A stretch of 64,000 nt of DNA. Origin: JAHEEL01 sp942491345 (GTDB lineage: Bacteria; Actinomycetota; Acidimicrobiia; Spongiisociales; UBA5794). Of this stretch, positions 23,952-32,537 are shown piece by piece. Below the pieces are notes generated by a model. That model was not told where the DNA came from and did no database searches. It was given only the letters and a program-made list of their open reading frames with translations. The stretch is taken from positions 186,001 through 250,000 of the forward strand of contig CALOAN010000011.1 of the NCBI GenBank assembly GCA_942491345.1. Reading direction: 5' to 3'. Each line of letters opens with the position of its first letter. The first letter of the stretch is position 1. Both the position numbers and the translations under genes were made by a program.

Positions 23952-25757
23952 CTACTCCGCGGCGAGTCGCGCCGGTTGCCAACCGTAGATGGAGCTGAGC
24001 AACGCGAGGGCGTCGGCCGATCCAACGTCGTCGACCATCACGACCTCCTCGGTCAGTTCTCCCTCGTCGATCAGGATCTGCCGGAGGATCCCCGGCAGGC
24101 AGCCAGAGGCGAGCGGAGGAGTGACCCAAACGCCGCCGAACGAGACAGCGACGTTCCGCCTCGTCGCTTCGGTCAGCTCCCCTCGCTCGTTCACCAGGAG
24201 TACCTCGTCGACACCCTCGTGCATCTCTCGACGATCGCGATAGGGACGTCGGGCCGTGGTCTTGTGAAATCGATAAACACTCTGCGAGGAGATGGCCCTG
24301 GTGTTGATCGAGCACTCCATATAGTCGCGACCGGGGTGCGGCCACCACCGGGCCGAATCCAACGCCTCAGGATCCACAACCACGATGGTGTTACCGAGCC
24401 GGTCGACCTCGAGGCGGACGCCGTGAGCACCGCGCACGCCCTCGACTCCTCGCTCGAGCGTCTCACGGACCGCTGCTTCGTCATAGGCGAATCCGAAATA
24501 GGCAGCGGAACCGGCGAGGCGTTCCAGATGCCGATCGAGCCACCAGAATCCATGGTCGTCCTCCCATCGGACGGTCTCGTACAGGGAGATCTCCGGGCGG
24601 CGCTGCACGAGCACGCGGGTCTTGGCCTGGGCCTCCTCGTAGTCGCCCTCAGCAATGGATTCGGAGGTGATGCCTGCGCCGACCCCGTATTCGCCGACAC
24701 CCTCCTCGGCGTCGACCGTGAGGGTCCTGATCGCGACGCTGAAGCTGGCGTCCGGCCTGCGGCCGCCCGACGGTGCCATGAATCCGACCGCACCTGCGTA
24801 CACACCGCGGGCGCGGCTCTCGAGTGTGGCGATGGTCTCCATCGCACGGGGTTTCGGGTCGCCGGTGACCGCCGCCGATGGGAAGAGTGCCCGGAACACG
24901 TCGACGATCGATGCCTCGGGATGGAGGCCGGCGGTCATCTCCGAAGCGAGTTGCCACACCGTCTCGAGGCGCTCGATCCCCATGAGCTCGGTGATGTGAA
25001 TCGGTTCACCGTCTGTGACCTCCACGAGCTCCTCGAGCATTCGATCGACGATCCGCTCGTGTTCTTCGAGGTCCTTCTTCGATTTCGACAGCCGAGCGGC
25101 GTTGCCCTCATCCTCTTTCGACCAGCGCCCGCGAGGAATCGTGCCCTTGGTAGGCCGCACGGTGACCGTCGATCCGTCGACGCCGAAGAACCGTTCAGGA
25201 GAAGCGCTGAGTATTCGGTATCTGCCGAGATCGATGTAGGCGCCGTTGCCGCCGCGCTGGGAGAGAACAAGGTCGCGGTAGAACTCATACAGATCGCCGC
25301 TGATGGCGGCGTCCAGGGTGAGCGCGTAGTTCACCTGCTTGAGCTCATCGGCAGCAATGAGGCGTCGAATCCGCCGCACGTTCTTCTCGTACTGATCTTC
25401 GTCCATCGTCGCAATCCAAGGAGAGACGGTGTACGGAGATGCATCCATCCGGGCTTCTCCAACGAAGGGGGGCACCTCAACTCGCTCGCGAAACAGGCCA
25501 AACCACGCGAGCGGCAGATCCGCGAGCGGTTCGTGCTGATCACGGATGCGAACGGCGAGCGATCGGTTGAGCGCTGGAGCTGCGTCGTAGGTCACGAAGC
25601 CGACCGACCAGTAGCCCTCCCTCGCTGCCAGCTCAGCCTGCTCGAGAACGCCGGGCACCTCGTCGAGGCCGTAGGCCGCGACCTCGCGCTCCGCATTGGA
25701 GAATTCCATCGATCGCCCGCCGGACGCGCTGAATTGATCGAGTCGTGCGTGCGTCAT
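23952..25757 (-). CDS. pabB: Fused aminodeoxychorismate synthase component I and aminodeoxychorismate lyase (PabB-PabC)
   Basis: A 601-residue fusion for p-aminobenzoate (folate) synthesis. The N-terminal chorismate-binding domain shows YEKNVRRIRRLIAADELKQVNYA, SPERFF, PTKGTIPRG, GDPKPRAMETI and GAGITSES. From about residue 390 a class IV aminotransferase-fold lyase follows: SLYETVRWEDDHGFWWLDRHLERL, HKTTARRPY with the PLP-lysine position, and EVLLVNERGELTEATRRNV. It makes 4-amino-4-deoxychorismate, then cleaves it. The glutaminase PabA is not in this window. ATG 25757 has TACGCT seven bases upstream. Confidence 0.94.
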   Translation of the reverse strand: MTHARLDQFSASGGRSMEFSNAEREVAAYGLDEVPGVLEQAELAAREGYWSVGFVTYDAAPALNRSLAVRIRDQHEPLADLPLAWFGLFRERVEVPPFVGEARMDASPYTVSPWIATMDEDQYEKNVRRIRRLIAADELKQVNYALTLDAAISGDLYEFYRDLVLSQRGGNGAYIDLGRYRILSASPERFFGVDGSTVTVRPTKGTIPRGRWSKEDEGNAARLSKSKKDLEEHERIVDRMLEELVEVTDGEPIHITELMGIERLETVWQLASEMTAGLHPEASIVDVFRALFPSAAVTGDPKPRAMETIATLESRARGVYAGAVGFMAPSGGRRPDASFSVAIRTLTVDAEEGVGEYGVGAGITSESIAEGDYEEAQAKTRVLVQRRPEISLYETVRWEDDHGFWWLDRHLERLAGSAAYFGFAYDEAAVRETLERGVEGVRGAHGVRLEVDRLGNTIVVVDPEALDSARWWPHPGRDYMECSINTRAISSQSVYRFHKTTARRPYRDRREMHEGVDEVLLVNERGELTEATRRNVAVSFGGVWVTPPLASGCLPGILRQILIDEGELTEEVVMVDDVGSADALALLSSIYGWQPARLAAE

Positions 25758-25764
25758 TGAATCC

Positions 25765-25770
25765 AGCGTA
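25765..25770 (-). promoter_or_regulatory. -10 element of pabB-pabC (leaderless)
   Basis: TACGCT on the minus strand, seven bases before ATG 25757, no Shine-Dalgarno site. It settles the start against a longer frame. Confidence 0.45.
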
Positions 25771-25862
25771 CGCGATGAATCGCCGACGCGTGCCAACTCC
25801 AGTGCACAGGGCAAACCCGGAACCGCCATCGAGCCGGATCGGCGCCTGACCCTCGGCGGTCA

Positions 25863-28109
25863 TCAACCGATCAACGCCCCGAGTTCCTCCTCCGTGACAA
25901 GGACGGAGCGGGCCTTCGAGCCTTCAGATGGTCCGACGATGCCTTTGTTCTCGAGGATGTCCATGACCCTGCCGGCCCGGGCGAATCCGATTCGGAGCTT
26001 CCGCTGGAGCATCGACGTCGACCCGAGTTGGCTGCGCACCACAAGTTCGATCGCCTGACGAATGATCACCGGGTCCTCACCTTCGAACTCGTCGTCAACC
26101 TCGGCAGTCTTGTCCGCGACCTCGAACACTTCCGCATCTTGGTACTTCGCGTTCTGCTGATCGCGCACGAAGTCGACCACGCGGTGGATCTCGGCCTCGG
26201 ACACCCAGGCACCCTGGATCCGTTCCGGCTTCGGCTCGCGCGCCGTGACCACGAGCATGTCACCAAGACCGACCAGCTTCTCCGCTCCCCCTTGGTCGAT
26301 GATTACCCGGGAGTCGGTTTGTGAGGCAACGGAGAACGCAAGGCGCGACGGCACGTTTGCTTTGATCACGCCGGTGATGACGTTCACCGAGGGTCGCTGC
26401 GTTGCCAGGACAAGGTGGATCCCCACAGCCCGAGCCATCTGCGCGATCCGGACGATCGAATCCTCCACGATTCGTCCCGCAACCATCATGAGGTCGTTCA
26501 GCTCGTCGACGACCACGACGATGTATGGGAACCGATCGAACATCTCCTCTTCGAGACCTCCGGCGTCGTACTTCTCGCGGTACGACTCGACGTCGCGGAC
26601 ACCGGCGTCGGCCAGGAGGTCGTAGCGACGATCCATCTCTGCCACGGCCCACTGAAGGGCGTCGGCCGCCTTCTTCGGACTGGTGATCACACGCGTGAGC
26701 AGATGGGGGACGTCGTTGTACTGGCCGAGTTCAACCCGCTTGGGATCGACGAGAATCAAGCGGACTTCGTCAGGCCGCGCCCGCATCAGAATTGACGTGA
26801 GGATCGCATTGATGCAGGAAGACTTCCCCGCACCGGTTGCGCCGGCGATCAGCACGTGTGGGAGCTCGGTCAAGCGAATGAGGCGTCCCCGACCGCTTAC
26901 GTCCTTGCCGAGAGCAACGAGCATGGGGTCCGCGTCGGCGGTCGCGTCGGATCCTGTGAGGATGTCACCGAGGGTCACCATCTGTCGATGGCGGTTCGGG
27001 ACCTCGATACCGATAGCACTCTTGCCGGGGATCGGAGCGAGGATCCGAACGTCCGGTGAAGCGAGAGCGTACGCAATGTCATGTGACAGGTTGGTGACGC
27101 GCGAGACCTTCACTCCGGGCGCGAGCTCGATCTCGTATCGGGTCACGGTCGGACCGGGAACGATCCGTGTGAGCCTGGCGTCGACCCCGTGCTGGCTCAA
27201 CGCCTCTTGAAGCTCGGCGGCGGTCTGCTCGAGGCTGCCCCGATTCGGTCCAACGTTCGAGGAGGAGTCGAGGAGCGTGAGTGGTGGCAGTTCATACCCG
27301 TCGAGCGAGACCGGCCGCGGTGCCATGGGCCTGGGTTTGGGCTTCTTCGGAGCCTTCTTCGTATCCTTGGGCCCTTTCTGGGGTGCGGTCTTCGCCGGCA
27401 CGGGAACCGGCTCGTGAATCTCGATCTGTCCCGTGACCTGCACAACCGGATACGCCGAGCCATCGTCGGGCTCGAAGCCGATGAGAGATCGAATGCTCCG
27501 ACCAAACGACGCAACGGTTGAGGCCAGATCACGCACGGTTGCGCGGGTCAGAACGAGCGTCCCGAGACCCACGGCGGCGAGCAACACCAGGAATGCGCCC
27601 CAGAATCCGATGGTCCTGCGCAACGGGAACGCAATGAGGGCGCCAACGGCACCGCCACTCTCCTGGACCTGTTCGACGTTGCCGGCGAGCGCGAGCGAGC
27701 CGGTCATCAGGTGGAAGAGAGCAAGTGATGCCACGAACACCGCGGCCACACCGGCGATCAGTCGAGCACGGTCTTCGGTGAACCACACGCCGACGAGGGA
27801 CAGGCCGATCGTCACGAATGCGAGCGGGACCAGGAAGGCCCAAACCCCGAAGAGGAATCGGAGTGTGCCGGAGATGCCGGCTCCGATCGGTCCGGAGAGC
27901 CCGAAGAACGACAGAGCCACAAGCGCGGCAAGCACGAGAAGGCCAACACCCCACACGTCATCACTCTGACGGGCGAGGCGATGCTGGATCCGCTCCCGGC
28001 CCGTCCTCAGCGTGCGGACGACCCTGGCCCGAAGGGGGACCCGTTCAGTTTTCTTGGGGGTCGCTTTGCTCCGCCCCGCAGCCCCGCGGCGCTTGGTCCG
28101 CGATGCCAT
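25863..28109 (-). CDS. ftsK: DNA translocase FtsK/SpoIIIE
   Basis: A 748-residue septal DNA pump for chromosome segregation. The N-terminus has four membrane spans between about residues 50 and 190. A Pro/Lys-rich linker is followed by the RecA-like motor with Walker A GATGAGKSS and Walker B-type VVVDELNDLM. The usual Ala of DELADLM is Asn here. A C-terminal gamma winged helix (STSMLQRKLRIGFARAGRVMDILE) reads polar DNA motifs. ATG 28109 was chosen because TATCGT lies eight bases upstream and the longer frame is not conserved-looking. Confidence 0.96.
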   Translation of the reverse strand: MASRTKRRGAAGRSKATPKKTERVPLRARVVRTLRTGRERIQHRLARQSDDVWGVGLLVLAALVALSFFGLSGPIGAGISGTLRFLFGVWAFLVPLAFVTIGLSLVGVWFTEDRARLIAGVAAVFVASLALFHLMTGSLALAGNVEQVQESGGAVGALIAFPLRRTIGFWGAFLVLLAAVGLGTLVLTRATVRDLASTVASFGRSIRSLIGFEPDDGSAYPVVQVTGQIEIHEPVPVPAKTAPQKGPKDTKKAPKKPKPRPMAPRPVSLDGYELPPLTLLDSSSNVGPNRGSLEQTAAELQEALSQHGVDARLTRIVPGPTVTRYEIELAPGVKVSRVTNLSHDIAYALASPDVRILAPIPGKSAIGIEVPNRHRQMVTLGDILTGSDATADADPMLVALGKDVSGRGRLIRLTELPHVLIAGATGAGKSSCINAILTSILMRARPDEVRLILVDPKRVELGQYNDVPHLLTRVITSPKKAADALQWAVAEMDRRYDLLADAGVRDVESYREKYDAGGLEEEMFDRFPYIVVVVDELNDLMMVAGRIVEDSIVRIAQMARAVGIHLVLATQRPSVNVITGVIKANVPSRLAFSVASQTDSRVIIDQGGAEKLVGLGDMLVVTAREPKPERIQGAWVSEAEIHRVVDFVRDQQNAKYQDAEVFEVADKTAEVDDEFEGEDPVIIRQAIELVVRSQLGSTSMLQRKLRIGFARAGRVMDILENKGIVGPSEGSKARSVLVTEEELGALIG

Positions 28110-28117
28110 CGGACCGA

Positions 28118-28123
28118 ACGATA
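28118..28123 (-). promoter_or_regulatory. -10 element of ftsK (leaderless)
   Basis: TATCGT on the minus strand, eight bases before ATG 28109. Confidence 0.45.
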
Positions 28124-28136
28124 CCCCACAAGTCCG

Positions 28137-28156
28137 CTGAGGGGAACCACCCTCAG
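28137..28156. other. Hairpin in the ftsK/GUN4 divergent region
   Basis: CTGAGGG and CCCTCAG form a seven-pair stem with a six-base loop, just upstream of the ftsK -10 element. It may be an operator. Confidence 0.35.
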
Positions 28157-28177
28157 TGCGATTGATCGCGCGAAGAG

Positions 28178-28191
28178 TTACATTTGTGTAA
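28178..28191. promoter_or_regulatory. TTACA-N4-TGTAA palindrome
   Basis: TTACATTTGTGTAA is a perfect-arm inverted repeat between ftsK and the GUN4 gene, of the size bound by dimeric regulators. The regulator is unknown. Confidence 0.35.
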
Positions 28192-28205
28192 TTCCCTGCC
28201 ACGCA

Positions 28206-28221
28206 GCGCCGACGTCGGCGC
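28206..28221. promoter_or_regulatory. 16-bp perfect palindrome upstream of the GUN4 gene
   Basis: GCGCCGACGTCGGCGC is fully self-complementary and is flanked by CGCA and GCTGCG that nearly extend it. It lies 58-73 bases before the GUN4-gene -10 element and could be an operator or cruciform. Confidence 0.4.
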
Positions 28222-28278
28222 GCTGCGAATCGGGCCTGCCGATCTGAGAATTCGCAGAAGAGGAGTTGCGCACTCGGG

Positions 28279-28284
28279 TAACCT
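28279..28284 (+). promoter_or_regulatory. -10 element of the GUN4-domain gene (leaderless)
   Basis: TAACCT eight bases before ATG 28293, with no ribosome binding site. Confidence 0.45.
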
Positions 28285-28292
28285 CTCCCCCG

Positions 28293-28757
28293 ATGACGGA
28301 CTCGACCTCACCACTGCGCGCCCTGCTGGGAGCGAGCGAATGGCAGGCTGCCGACCTCGAGACGCGCCGGTTGTTGATTGCCCAGGCCGACACGGGAGGG
28401 TACGTAGGTATTGATCCTGACGAAGCTGCGACGGTCGAGTGTGCTCTCCTCCGCGCGATCGATGAGGCATGGACCGACGCGTCCGCCGGCCGGTTCGGGT
28501 TCTCAGCTCAGGCCAAGGCTCTCGCTGCGGCGCGTAGCCGCGGTCTCCCTCGAGCCGACACGTGGCGTGCGTTCGGACGGTCGGTCGGCTGGGTCGCCGG
28601 CCGCGAGTGGATCGAGGAGGATGGGCTCTCGTATGAGGCCAGCGCCCCCGCCGGCCACCTCCCCTGGGTGCCCGGCACCAGCACCGTCGTCAACACGGGA
28701 AGGGTGTACGAGGGGTTCTTCCAGTTCTACGCCCGATTCTCCGAGTGCGTGGAGTAG
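28293..28757 (+). CDS. GUN4-domain protein
   Basis: A 154-residue protein. LRALLGASEWQAADLETRRLL, LLRAIDEAWTDASAGRFGFS, and WRAFGRSVGWVAGREW follow the GUN4 pattern (LLxxxxWxxADxET, IDxLWxxxSxGRFGFSxQ, WxxFGxxVGW). In cyanobacteria and plants GUN4 binds protoporphyrin IX and Mg-protoporphyrin and activates Mg-chelatase. No chlorophyll or other tetrapyrrole gene is visible here, so a different role, perhaps porphyrin or other ligand sensing, is likely. The assignment rests on motif recognition only. It is divergent from ftsK behind several palindromes. The start codon is supported by TAACCT upstream. Confidence 0.75.
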   Translation: MTDSTSPLRALLGASEWQAADLETRRLLIAQADTGGYVGIDPDEAATVECALLRAIDEAWTDASAGRFGFSAQAKALAAARSRGLPRADTWRAFGRSVGWVAGREWIEEDGLSYEASAPAGHLPWVPGTSTVVNTGRVYEGFFQFYARFSECVE

Positions 28758-28759
28758 GA

Positions 28760-28869
28760 GAGACACGAGAAGAGACACGAGACACGAGACCGGACTGCGA
28801 ATACCCGCTATCTCTCAGGTCTCGAATCTCTAGTTTCAGGTCTCGAGTCTCAAGTCTCAGAGTCTCGGG
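28760..28869. repeat. Heptamer repeat, inverted arms, copy 1 of a dispersed family
   Basis: The left arm (28760-28790) has GAGACAC units. The right arm (28813-28869) has seven-base units such as TCTCGAG, TCTCAAG, TCTCAGG, TCTCGAA and TCTCGGG. The arms are roughly complementary and could fold into a long imperfect hairpin between the converging GUN4 and rnj genes. A related array lies at 53346-53401. Confidence 0.7.
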
Positions 28870-28879
28870 TCTTTCTCGG

Positions 28880-30508
28880 CTAGACCTTGATCACGACCGG
28901 GAACACGACCGGCCGTCTTTTGATGTGGCTTTGCACGGCTTTGCGGGCCGAGTTGCGAATGCGGCTCCGAAGGGCATCAGGATCGATCGGTCGCTCCAGC
29001 GTCTCAATCCCCTGCACGACCCGTGCCTGAACGGCATCGTGGAGCTCCCGCGAATCACCCGTCACACCGTGGCTGTCGACGTCGGGGCCGAACACGATGT
29101 CGCCGTTGCGCACATCGACACCGACCGTGATCAGGATGACGCCGTCATCCGCGAGATGCCGTCGATCGCGCAGGACACCCTCGTCTCCTCCAACCTCGAG
29201 GCCGTCCACGTAGATGTAGCCGGACGAGACTGCCCCGCGATCTACCCGCATCTCGCCGTCCTCGAGGACGACAACATCGCCGTCCTCGCAGACCGCGACT
29301 TCGGGCACACCAACCGAACGAGCGATCTCAGCGTTTGCGAGGAGGTGCCGATGCTCGCCGTGAACCGGAACAACGGCCTCCGGCTGCACCACGTTGTACA
29401 GCACCTTCAGCTCTTCAGCGGCCGCGTGGCCTGACACATGGACGTGGGTGTTGCGACCATGGTGGACGGTGACACCGACACGCGCCAGGTTGTTGATCAC
29501 CCTGGACACACGTTTCTCGTTGCCCGGGATCGGCGTCGCTGAGATGATCACCGTGTCGGTGGGGTCAAGAGCGATCGACCGGTGCTCCCCCGCCGCCATG
29601 AGCGAGAGCGCCGCGAACGGCTCACCTTGGCTTCCGGTGGAGATAACGGCAGTCTGCTTCGGTGGCAGTTTCAGCAGATCATTGAGTTCCACGAGGCTTT
29701 CCTCAGGAATCCTGAGCACACCGATCTGCCCGGCGATCTCACTGATGCGAAGCATCGAGCGTCCAATGAACGCGAACTTCCGTCCATCGGCGACTACCGC
29801 GTCGATGGACTGCTGGACCCGGTGCAGGTGGCTCGCGAAACAGGCAATGAGAACGCGGCCTTCGGCCTCGTGGACCAGCTCTCCAATACGTACACCAACC
29901 GTCTTCTCCGATTCGACCACTCCCGGGCGCTCAGCGTTCGTCGAGTCGGCCAGCATCAGCCGCACTCCGCGGCGACCGAAACCCGCGAAACTCTGCAGGT
30001 CGGTTATGACACCGTCGATCGGGGTCGGATCGAGCTTGAAGTCACCCGTGTGGACGATGATCCCCTCCGGGGTCTCAAACGCGATCCCGGTTGCATCGGG
30101 CACCGAATGGGTGACCGGAATGAAGGCAAACCGAAACTTGCCGTGTTCGACCCACGTGCCGGTCTCGACTGCGCGGAAGTCGCCGTCGACGCCGAGTTCC
30201 GACACGCGAGCGTTCGCCAACTCCATCGTCAACGCTGTGCCGTACACCGGAACGTTGCGCTCGCGCAGGAGGTACCCGAGCGACCCGATGTGGTCTTCGT
30301 GACCGTGTGTCAGCGCAACAAACGAAAGTGAATCGCCTCGATCGGTCACCGACGAATAGTCGGGGAGAACAAGGTCTACGCCAAGCATGTCCTCCTCTGG
30401 AAACATGAGGCCGGCGTCAACCATCGCGATGCTCCCATCGATTTCGATGGTCGCACAGTTTCTCCCGATCTCGCCAAGGCCGCCGTGGAAGGCGACTCGT
30501 ACGCTCAC
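28880..30508 (-). CDS. rnj: Ribonuclease J
   Basis: A 542-residue beta-CASP metallo-beta-lactamase RNase with 5'-3' exo- and endonuclease activity in mRNA and rRNA processing. Metal ligands are in THGHEDHIG, the motif 3 region PVTHSVPDA, and VHTGDFKLD. The beta-CASP part shows STGSQGEP and HVSGHAAAEEL, and VPVHGEHRHL precedes the C-terminal domain. Start is GTG 30508, overlapping the dapA stop (GTGA), so it is second in a dapA-rnj operon, an arrangement common in actinobacteria. Confidence 0.96.
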   Translation of the reverse strand: MSVRVAFHGGLGEIGRNCATIEIDGSIAMVDAGLMFPEEDMLGVDLVLPDYSSVTDRGDSLSFVALTHGHEDHIGSLGYLLRERNVPVYGTALTMELANARVSELGVDGDFRAVETGTWVEHGKFRFAFIPVTHSVPDATGIAFETPEGIIVHTGDFKLDPTPIDGVITDLQSFAGFGRRGVRLMLADSTNAERPGVVESEKTVGVRIGELVHEAEGRVLIACFASHLHRVQQSIDAVVADGRKFAFIGRSMLRISEIAGQIGVLRIPEESLVELNDLLKLPPKQTAVISTGSQGEPFAALSLMAAGEHRSIALDPTDTVIISATPIPGNEKRVSRVINNLARVGVTVHHGRNTHVHVSGHAAAEELKVLYNVVQPEAVVPVHGEHRHLLANAEIARSVGVPEVAVCEDGDVVVLEDGEMRVDRGAVSSGYIYVDGLEVGGDEGVLRDRRHLADDGVILITVGVDVRNGDIVFGPDVDSHGVTGDSRELHDAVQARVVQGIETLERPIDPDALRSRIRNSARKAVQSHIKRRPVVFPVVIKV

Positions 30509-31401
30509 GTCTCGCTCAATCCTGCCAGTGCGCGCTCAAGAGCGGCCCTCGTGTCGTCGGATGCGGGAATGAGGGGAAGCCGCGGGTCACCAACCGGATC
30601 CCACGCGATGTCGAGGCCTGCTTTGAGCGGCATCGGATTCGGTTCGAGGAACAACGCTGCGTTGAGTGGGCCGAGTTGCCCGTTCAGGTGGTCGGCCTCT
30701 TCTTCGTTCCCCCACGTGGCGGCTTCGACCATGGCTTTGATCTTCTCACCTGCAAGGTGGGCGGCGACGGACACAACACCGACGCCGTTCATGCGAACGA
30801 TCTCTCGCGCCATACTGTCTGATCCGGAGTAGACCGCGAAACCTTCCGGAAGTGCCTCGATCTCTCTGCGTGTGAAGTCGAGGTCGTCGACCGCGTCCTT
30901 CACCGCGACGATCCGAGGATGATCTGCGAGTCGCACGAGTGTGTCGATGTCGATGAGACGGCAGGTGCGGCTCGGGATGTTGTAGACCATCACGGGAAGA
31001 TCGGTCGCGTCGGCGATTGCCGTGAAGTGCCGGAAAAGGCCTTCCTGGGGCGGCTTCGAGTAGTACGGAGTGACCGCCATGATCCCGTGTACCCCGGAGT
31101 CGGCAGCTCGCTGTGCGAGTTCGACCGACTCGCGAGTGTCGTACGTGCCTGCCCCCGCAATCACCTTCATCTGGTCGCCAACCGCGTCGACTGCGGCTTT
31201 GAAGAGGGCGACCTTCTCGACCTTGGAGAGGGTTGGGGACTCACCGGTGGTTCCACCGACCACGAGGCCGTCCGAGCCGTGATCGGCAAGGAACCGGGTC
31301 AACCTCCAGAAGGTCCCGTAGTCGATGGATCCGTCATCGCCGAACGGCGTGATGACGGCGGTCAAGACTTGGCCAAATGGTGCTTCGGGTCTGCTCTCCA
31401 T
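30505..31401 (-). CDS. dapA: 4-Hydroxy-tetrahydrodipicolinate synthase
   Basis: A 298-residue TIM-barrel enzyme that condenses pyruvate and aspartate semialdehyde, the first committed step to diaminopimelate and lysine. GGTTGESPTLS is the substrate-binding segment, YNIPSRT holds the catalytic Tyr, and AVKDAVDDL holds the Schiff-base Lys. ATG 31401 lacks a Shine-Dalgarno site and has TACCGT seven bases upstream. Its promoter overlaps that of the divergent thioredoxin gene. dapB and dapF lie elsewhere in the window. Confidence 0.96.
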   Translation of the reverse strand: MESRPEAPFGQVLTAVITPFGDDGSIDYGTFWRLTRFLADHGSDGLVVGGTTGESPTLSKVEKVALFKAAVDAVGDQMKVIAGAGTYDTRESVELAQRAADSGVHGIMAVTPYYSKPPQEGLFRHFTAIADATDLPVMVYNIPSRTCRLIDIDTLVRLADHPRIVAVKDAVDDLDFTRREIEALPEGFAVYSGSDSMAREIVRMNGVGVVSVAAHLAGEKIKAMVEAATWGNEEEADHLNGQLGPLNAALFLEPNPMPLKAGLDIAWDPVGDPRLPLIPASDDTRAALERALAGLSET

Positions 31402-31408
31402 GGCCACG

Positions 31409-31414
31409 ACGGTA
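31409..31414 (-). promoter_or_regulatory. -10 element of dapA-rnj (leaderless)
   Basis: TACCGT on the minus strand, seven bases before ATG 31401. Confidence 0.45.
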
Positions 31415-31430
31415 GCAGGAGACCCCCCGG

Positions 31431-31436
31431 TAATCT
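31431..31436 (+). promoter_or_regulatory. -10 element of the thioredoxin-TPR gene (leaderless)
   Basis: TAATCT seven bases before ATG 31444. Only 16 bases separate it from the divergent dapA -10 element. Confidence 0.5.
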
Positions 31437-31443
31437 TGTCTCT

Positions 31444-32289
31444 ATGACCACTCCCAGCGATTTCGTGAAGGATGTAGACACTGCGAGCTTCCCCCAGGAA
31501 GTGCTCCAGCGCAGCCGCGAGGTTCCGGTGGTTGTCGACTTCTGGGCCGAGTGGTGCCAACCCTGTCGTGTCCTTGGACCCATCCTCGAGAAGGTGGCTG
31601 CCGAAGCGGGCGGCGCCTTCGAGTTGGTGAAGGTCGATGTTGACGCGAATCAGGAGTTGGCCGCTCATTACGGGGTACAGGGGATCCCGATGGTCGTCGC
31701 GTTCCGCGACGGTGCGATCGCCGATACGTTCACCGGAGCGCTCCCGGAGCCGGCCGTCCGGGAATGGATCGAACGCATTCTCCCGACGGAACTCGACTTG
31801 ATGGTCGACCAGGCTCGCACCGCGCAACTCTCCGATGACGGCGTGACCGCCGAACACATCCTTCGCCAGGTCCTTGATCGGAAGGCGGACCACGCCGAGG
31901 CGGGCACCAGCCTTGCATCACTCCTCATCGACCGCGGGGAAACCGAAGAAGCGTTGATCGTGCTCGGCCGTTTGGTTCCGGACTCTGAGGTCGACCGACT
32001 CCAATCGGCCGCTCGGCTCAAGGCATCGAGTGGTCATGACCTCGCCGATCTCGAGGAACGCCTTGCTGCCGATCCGGACAACGAGGAGCTGCGGATCGAG
32101 CTCGCCAAGGCGCTCGCCGCGCGCTCGGAGTTCGAGCCCGCGCTCGATCGTCTTCTTTCTGTTGTTCGCAACAAGGGTCCGCTCAAGGACGAGGCGCGCA
32201 CCGCGATGCTCGACATCTTCGAAGTCCTCGGCGACGATCACCCGCTGACCATGACCTACCGACGGCAGCTGGCCAGCGCGTTGTTCTAG
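31444..32289 (+). CDS. Thioredoxin-TPR protein (CnoX/YbbN type)
   Basis: A 281-residue protein with an N-terminal thioredoxin domain (active site W37-C-Q-P-C41, followed by the cis-Pro in QGIPM) and a C-terminal helical TPR-like half. LVPDSEVDRLQSAARL and AADPDNEELRIELAKALAAR belong to that half. The architecture is that of CnoX/YbbN, a chaperedoxin that shields unfolded proteins during oxidative stress. The intact CxxC suggests redox activity, unlike E. coli CnoX. It is divergent from dapA and stands alone. Confidence 0.92.
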   Translation: MTTPSDFVKDVDTASFPQEVLQRSREVPVVVDFWAEWCQPCRVLGPILEKVAAEAGGAFELVKVDVDANQELAAHYGVQGIPMVVAFRDGAIADTFTGALPEPAVREWIERILPTELDLMVDQARTAQLSDDGVTAEHILRQVLDRKADHAEAGTSLASLLIDRGETEEALIVLGRLVPDSEVDRLQSAARLKASSGHDLADLEERLAADPDNEELRIELAKALAARSEFEPALDRLLSVVRNKGPLKDEARTAMLDIFEVLGDDHPLTMTYRRQLASALF

Positions 32290-32537
32290 GCGGCTTTCGC
32301 AGCACGGACCCTTCTCAGGAGGTCGGGAACGGCGCCGCTGAGTCGATCCCCGCCATCGGAGCAGCATCCACGCGGAGAAGCACAGCAAGATTCCGCTTGC
32401 ATTGCGCAGCGTCCAGTCTGTAGCGTCCGTGTCAGACGCACCCGAAGGCCGCAACTCCAGCGAGACCACAACTCTCGCCGTTGCCAAGTCGGCGGGTGCG
32501 TCGCTTGTGGCGAGACGGAGAACGGTTCCCCCCTGAG

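Noticed and set aside
23976..25760. 594-codon plus-strand frame
   Set aside because: Exact antisense of pabB-pabC, whose two full enzyme domains are evident.
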